Shown in pieces: positions 15,199 to 18,660 of a stretch of 18,660 nt of DNA. Position 1 is the stretch's first letter, and every line of letters starts with the position of its first letter. The notes beneath the pieces were generated by a model. That model searched no databases, was not told where the DNA came from, and saw only the letters and a program-made list of their open reading frames with translations. A program made the position numbers and the translations under genes. The DNA comes from CAYPEL01 sp964409635 (GTDB taxonomy: Bacteria > Pseudomonadota > Gammaproteobacteria > DSM-19610), in contig CAYPEL010000040.1 of assembly GCA_964409635.1 (NCBI GenBank), positions 1 to 18,660 on the forward strand, given 5' to 3'.

Positions 15199-16412
15199 CA
15201 GGCGGTTCTCCTTTCAGTCTGACTTCCATGCAATTCACTTGCCTGTAAATGGCTCGGCATTTGCCGTTGTACACTGGCTGGTAATTCGATAATAAAGCAG
15301 GCACCGCCTGCCTTGCCGGCAGCCAGCTGAACGGTACCTCCGTGCGCCTCGATCACGGTACGCACGACCGGCAGACCGAGTCCTGTGCCTGATTTCCGGG
15401 TGGTGAAAAATGCTTCGAAAATTTGTTCGCCAAGCTGTTCTGGTATACCGGGGCCATTATCTTGCAGGGATATTTTTATACAGTTGGCCTGACGGTAAAC
15501 CCGCCAAGTCAATTGCGCATACTCGCCGCCGGCGTTCAATGCGTTGATTGCAAGGTTTGATAAGGCGCCAAAGAGTGAAACTGGATTACCGAGTAAGGCC
15601 ACCGTGCTATCGACACCAGCAACTTGCCAATCTGCACTTGCTTCCTGTAACTGGGGAAGCAGGGAAATACGCACTTGCTCAATAAGATCAGCCAAAGAAA
15701 TTATTTCTTCAGCGCTATTTCCACCGCTTGAAAAAACCAGCATGTCATTAATCATTTGATCAAGACGGCGCAGACCCGATAAAAGTTGCTTCCCGGAATC
15801 CTTGCGTTGTTGCACACTGGCTTGGGGTTGATTCAAATGGGATGCATATAGGAGCGCCGTAGCTAATGGCGTTCTGAGCTGATGCGCCAGTCGGGCGGTC
15901 ATTTCACCCATTTCACTCAAGCGTTGCTGGCGGTTTACCTGAGCCTGCAACGACCGGGTTTCAGTCACGTCCTGAATGAGTAATATATGACCGCCATTTG
16001 TTTCCAGTGACTGCGCGGTAATATTTACAACGCGGCTGTCTGCTAACACCAGATCGCTGCTCTCCTGGCAGGTCAGCAATCCGGCCGGCATGACATCCTG
16101 CCAGCGGCGGTTATCTAAGGACTGTTTGAAAATTTGTACGGCGGCCGGATTAGATTCGCATATGATACCTTGCGCATTCAGCACGACGACGCCAGCTGGC
16201 AATGCATTGAGCAATACGCCCAAACGTTCTGCCAGTTGTTCTTTTTCGGTGAGTTGCTTAACGCGTTCACTGCGCACGGCATACAGTTCACGTGTTAAGG
16301 ATGAAACACGATCCTGTAATGCCTGGTACGATTCCTGTAATTGTTCTGACAGTTCACTGAACTGGTCAAACGCATTTTGCAGTTGTTGACTGGCTTTCGC
16401 CTGCTGGTTCAT
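15198..16412 (-). CDS. fleS: Flagellar sensor histidine kinase FleS
   Basis: The protein has 404 residues from the ATG at 16410-16412, with AGGGG about seven bases upstream; this length matches Pseudomonas FleS (about 402). A TTG at 16472 would lie on the -24/-12 promoter and is rejected. A coiled-coil N-terminus (18-65) precedes a PAS domain (about 66-155), then the dimerisation/phospho-acceptor helix EMTARLAHQLRTPLATAL with His177. The ATPase domain has N box LSNLAINAL (284-292), DNGPGIPEQ (318-326) and TGLGLPVV (343-350). No membrane segments are visible, so it is cytoplasmic. It phosphorylates FleR, encoded next to it. Confidence 0.93.
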   Translation of the reverse strand: MNQQAKASQQLQNAFDQFSELSEQLQESYQALQDRVSSLTRELYAVRSERVKQLTEKEQLAERLGVLLNALPAGVVVLNAQGIICESNPAAVQIFKQSLDNRRWQDVMPAGLLTCQESSDLVLADSRVVNITAQSLETNGGHILLIQDVTETRSLQAQVNRQQRLSEMGEMTARLAHQLRTPLATALLYASHLNQPQASVQQRKDSGKQLLSGLRRLDQMINDMLVFSSGGNSAEEIISLADLIEQVRISLLPQLQEASADWQVAGVDSTVALLGNPVSLFGALSNLAINALNAGGEYAQLTWRVYRQANCIKISLQDNGPGIPEQLGEQIFEAFFTTRKSGTGLGLPVVRTVIEAHGGTVQLAAGKAGGACFIIELPASVQRQMPSHLQASELHGSQTERRTA

Positions 16413-16467
16413 TAAAGCCCCTGCTCCCGTTTCGCGTGTCTTGAGCCTTCGCCCACGCGATTTCGGT

Positions 16468-16483
16468 TGCAAGGAGCATGCCT
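16468..16483 (-). promoter_or_regulatory. Sigma-54 (-24/-12) promoter of fleS-fleR
   Basis: The minus strand reads AGGCAT (16478-16483), five bases, TTGCA (16468-16472). The essential GG and GC dinucleotides have the right spacing, and the -24 box matches four of six consensus bases. Transcription would start near 16457, about 45 bases before the fleS ATG. FleQ is the expected activator, as for fleSR in Pseudomonas. Short downstream gaps make this the likely promoter of fleSR-fliEFGHIJ. Confidence 0.7.
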
Positions 16484-16491
16484 GCAGGCAT
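16478..16491. repeat. Perfect 14-bp palindrome overlapping the fleS promoter
   Basis: ATGCCTGCAGGCAT (16478-16491) is perfectly self-complementary. Its right end in transcript direction is the -24 element of the fleS promoter. It lies about 22 bases after the fleQ stop. It could be a protein-binding dyad or a stem at the end of the fleQ message; no T-run follows. Confidence 0.5.
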
Positions 16492-16512
16492 CATTCCATA
16501 CGTTTCAACAAG

Positions 16513-17997
16513 TTATAAGCCAACAATTAGGGGTGCGTCAAACACCCGGCGCTTCTTCGTTACGGTGAAGACCGTATTTGCGTAGTTTTTCACCAGTGTG
16601 GTGCGGCGCATTCCCAGCCGCTTGGCCGCCCTGGCGACAACCCCATTGGGGTCATCCAGTGCCTGTTTAATGAAACCGACTTCCAGGTTACTGAGGTGTT
16701 CTTTAAGGTCGAGGCCATCACGCGGCAAGCGTGGCTCGGTCTCCAGATCATATTGCGTGGGTAAATTTGTCAGCATTTCATCGCTGAACAGGGGCTGATC
16801 TGAATTGCCTTCAGTGTCACTGCGGAATTTATCCGGCAAGTCGGCCACATCGGCTATACCAAACGGATAGAGAATAGCCAAGCGTTCAATTAAATTGGCT
16901 AACTCGCGGACATTACCCGGCCAATGGTACTGGCACAAGGTCACAACAGCTGCCTGGGTTAAACGGACTGAGCCGCGTTTTTCATGTTCGATACGGCGGA
17001 TCAACTCATTAGCCAGCAAGGGTATATCTTCAGCACGTTCGCGCAGGGGAGGCATTTCAATCGGGAAGACGTTCAAGCGATAAAACAAATCTTCGCGGAA
17101 ATTCCCTTCGGCAATGGCTTCTTCAAGGTTGCGGTGTGTGGCGGCAATAATACGTACGTTTGCCTTGATGGTCTTGTTGCTGCCCACCCGCTCGAACACC
17201 CGCTCCTGCAGAACCCGCAGTAATTTCACCTGCATGGACAGACTCATATCGCCTATTTCATCCAGGAACAAGGTGCCGGTATCCGCCAGTTCAAAGCGCC
17301 CCTGACGCGTACTGATCGCGCCGGTAAAGGCACCTTTCTCGTGACCAAACAATTCTGATTCGAGCAAATCAGCGGGGATTGCGCCGCAGTTAACGGGCAC
17401 GAAGGGATTGCTACGGCGGGTTGAATAGTAATGCAGATTACGTGCAACCACTTCCTTACCGGTACCGGATTCACCCAGAATCAACACATTGGCATCGGAG
17501 TCCGCAACCTGCTGGATCATCCTGCGCACCTGCTGCACGGAGCGGCTGGTGCCTACCAGGCTACGGAATAAATCCACCGGACGCTGCTTGGCGCCATCGC
17601 GCTGGCTTTCCCGGTAGACCTCGGCCTGGTGGAGGGCGCTGGTCAATTGCGTATAACGCGGCGGCAATCCGATCCGGCCCAGGATGCAGGAACTTGCTTC
17701 AATCGCGACAGTGGGTTCTTTATCTTTTTCTGCGAGCAGGAAAATCGGCAGCTGGTCGTCGAAGTCATGGACTTCTTTGAGCAGCTTTTGCAGGGCTTTA
17801 TCAGACTTACAGCCCCCGACCAGAACCGCCAGCAACGCGTCTGTGCTGTCCAGGCCATTTTTCCAGTTCGCACAATCCTGTGTCCACAGAGACTCTCGGT
17901 TAATGAACTGTAATACCGACTGCAATTCATGACCGCGGTCAGCGTCTGCTTCAATAACCAGCACTCTGGGTTCGTCAACTGATAGGGTTTCTCCCAT
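16513..17997 (-). CDS. fleQ: Flagellar master regulator FleQ (sigma-54 activator), apparent 3' frameshift
   Basis: As read, the protein has 494 residues from the ATG at 17995-17997; a TTG two codons upstream has an AAGG site at good spacing and is a real alternative. The FleQ N-terminal receiver-like domain (11-128) lacks a convincing phospho-acceptor. The AAA+ domain has Walker A GESGTGKE (175-182), GAFTGA (222-227), Walker B LFLDEI (243-248) and WPGNVREL (359-366). The DNA-binding region GVVARAAKRLGMRRTTLV (452-469) is followed by NYANTVFTVTKKRR instead of the expected KLRKYGL-type helix. Reading on in another frame after five A residues restores KLRKYGLHRNEEAPGV and a stop at 16538-16540. 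A one-base loss at about 16586-16591, real or a sequencing error, explains this. Confidence 0.92.
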   Translation of the reverse strand: MGETLSVDEPRVLVIEADADRGHELQSVLQFINRESLWTQDCANWKNGLDSTDALLAVLVGGCKSDKALQKLLKEVHDFDDQLPIFLLAEKDKEPTVAIEASSCILGRIGLPPRYTQLTSALHQAEVYRESQRDGAKQRPVDLFRSLVGTSRSVQQVRRMIQQVADSDANVLILGESGTGKEVVARNLHYYSTRRSNPFVPVNCGAIPADLLESELFGHEKGAFTGAISTRQGRFELADTGTLFLDEIGDMSLSMQVKLLRVLQERVFERVGSNKTIKANVRIIAATHRNLEEAIAEGNFREDLFYRLNVFPIEMPPLRERAEDIPLLANELIRRIEHEKRGSVRLTQAAVVTLCQYHWPGNVRELANLIERLAILYPFGIADVADLPDKFRSDTEGNSDQPLFSDEMLTNLPTQYDLETEPRLPRDGLDLKEHLSNLEVGFIKQALDDPNGVVARAAKRLGMRRTTLVKNYANTVFTVTKKRRVFDAPLIVGL

Positions 17998-18065
17998 CGC
18001 CAATGCCCGCCTTGTTATTTAATGGTGAGTGTAAAAGACAACTGCATATCTTTATTAACTAGCAA

Positions 18066-18094
18066 AGTTAAGCATTGTTAAGTTGGAATGTCAA
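18066..18094 (-). promoter_or_regulatory. Possible sigma-70 promoter of fleQ
   Basis: On the minus strand a perfect -35 TTGACA (18089-18094) is followed after 17 bp by TTAACT (18066-18071), a poor -10. Transcription would start near 18059, about 60 bases before the fleQ start. fleQ heads the cascade and is expected to use a housekeeping-type promoter. Two GTTAAG direct repeats ten bases apart (18067-18072 and 18077-18082 on the plus strand) overlap it. Confidence 0.4.
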
Positions 18095-18234
18095 AATTTT
18101 GTCTATGCACAGGGCCAGTGCGGGAGTGTTACAGGATATTGATTTATTGAGCAATAATCCTAAGGGCGGGAGCAGCAGGCGTTTTTTACCTGACGATGGG
18201 ATTAACTGCTTGTTAACCGGGGTTTAAACGCGCT

Positions 18235-18402
18235 TTACTTGCCGCTGGCACAGTCCCGGTAGGCATCGAGCGCCGCTTTCCCAGAGTTTTTGGCCGCAAG
18301 CTGGCTGGCCAGCTCTCCTTTGGCGCGCTGGCCAAGCTCATGAAGCGATTGATTCAATTGCAAAATTTCCTGGATAGCCGATTCGTACTTTTGCCCCTGC
18401 GG
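18235..18402 (-). pseudogene. C-terminal remnant of a FliT-like flagellar chaperone gene
   Basis: A 55-residue tail ends at TAA (18235-18237): YESAIQEILQLNQSLHELG (6-24), GELASQLAA, then GKAALDAYRDCASGK. The pattern IxxILxLNxxLxELG ... LxxxL ... GKxALxAY is that of the C-terminal half of FliT-family proteins of about 100 residues, and fliT-type genes commonly precede fleQ downstream of fliD and fliS (established for Pseudomonas-type clusters). No ATG, GTG or TTG start with a ribosome site is present in this part. Going upstream, the frame runs into the repeat array and stays open to a stop near 18484, so the N-terminal half is missing. It is either a broken gene or an assembly junction. Family assignment is by pattern only. 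Confidence 0.5.
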
Positions 18403-18611
18403 GTTAACGGAACGACTAACGGAACACGAACGACCGCGGACTAACGGGACAGACAGACTAACGGGACACTGAGACAGACTAACGGACTAACGGGACCGAC
18501 TAGGCTAACGGTAGGCTAACGGGACACTGCTCACTTCGGTAGGCTAACGCGGGGCTAACGGGACACGGCAAACGGGCGGCTAACGGGACACAGCTCACTT
18601 AATCACTTAAC
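18403..18611. repeat. Irregular array of CTAACGG(GACA) repeats
   Basis: About eleven copies of CTAACGG or close variants start near 18417, 18441, 18458, 18479, 18487, 18505, 18516, 18544, 18555 and 18580, with TTAACGG at 18404 and AAACGGG at 18570. The longest form, CTAACGGGACACTGCTCACTT (18516-18536), returns as CTAACGGGACACAGCTCACTT (18580-18600) and is followed by AATCACTTAACGAG. Spacing is irregular (8-28 bp), unlike CRISPR or a clean tandem repeat. From memory, GTGAGCAGTGTCCC-type sequence is common beside REP-associated transposases; this link is unproven. The last 50 bases of the window hold nothing I recognise. Confidence 0.7.
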
Positions 18612-18660
18612 GAGATTCCAATTATTCATCCGGCCAACACACCGCACCCGCACGCCGCGC

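Noticed and set aside
17628..17932. Plus-strand frames of 82-119 codons opposite fleQ
   Set aside because: They are antisense to the conserved FleQ receiver-like domain and show no independent coding features.
18403..18611. CRISPR array
   Set aside because: The repeat core is short (7-12 bp), the spacing varies from 8 to 28 bp, the intervening sequence itself repeats, and no cas genes are seen.
18603..18660. Minus-strand open stretch ending at TGA 18603-18605, possibly the end of a gene entering from the right
   Set aside because: Only 18 codons are visible and they match nothing I recognise; too short to call.

Overview
The window reads as a chromosomal segment of a polarly flagellated, Pseudomonas-type gammaproteobacterium. 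The evidence is a FleQ / FleS-FleR flagellar regulatory cascade followed by fliE-fliF-fliG-fliH-fliI-fliJ, sigma-54 promoters of the -24/-12 class, and moderate GC content. No genus can be named from the sequence alone; Cellvibrionales- or Marinobacter-like lineages are guesses.

Layout from left to right. (1) Bases 1-2602 hold a small lipid/redox neighbourhood. On the minus strand are the N-terminal part of a membrane di-iron hydroxylase (sterol desaturase family, cut by the window edge) and an ArsR-type regulator fused to a rhodanese domain. Divergent on the plus strand are a second, complete sterol-desaturase-family hydroxylase and an overlapping TVP38/TMEM64 membrane protein. The 86-116 bp divergent region carries a good sigma-70 promoter for the regulator and inverted repeats that could be its operator. 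(2) Bases 2632-6614, all minus strand, encode a MOSC protein, a soluble PDC/Cache sensor protein without an output domain, and a globin-like/PAS/GGDEF/EAL cyclic-di-GMP protein. A strong GC-rich hairpin lies between the PDC and MOSC genes. (3) Bases 6899-17997 are the flagellar block, all minus strand, so transcription runs fleQ -> fleS -> fleR -> fliE -> fliF -> fliG -> fliH -> fliI -> fliJ -> fliK. The genes are tightly packed, with 1-11 bp overlaps at five junctions. (4) Bases 17998-18234 are the fleQ upstream region with a TTGACA -35. (5) Bases 18235-18660 hold the C-terminal half of a FliT-like chaperone gene, whose 5' half is replaced by an irregular array of CTAACGGGACA-type repeats running nearly to the window edge.

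How the genes work together: FleQ is the sigma-54-dependent master activator. A -24/-12 promoter sits directly upstream of fleS, so FleQ probably drives fleSR, and the short downstream gaps suggest read-through into fliEFGHIJ. A second, near-perfect -24/-12 promoter sits upstream of fliK, giving the hook-length gene its own start. The products build the MS ring (FliF), rod junction (FliE), rotor switch (FliG), export ATPase complex (FliH, FliI, FliJ) and hook-length control (FliK). The GGDEF/EAL protein next door is a plausible source or sink of cyclic-di-GMP, a known ligand of FleQ.

Points most worth a second look: an apparent one-base frameshift inside the recognition helix of FleQ; a globin-like sensor domain with leucine where the heme-ligating histidine should be; the FliT-like gene broken by the repeat array; two clear sigma-54 promoters, one with its -24 element inside a perfect 14-bp palindrome; and an ArsR-rhodanese regulator placed between two membrane hydroxylases.
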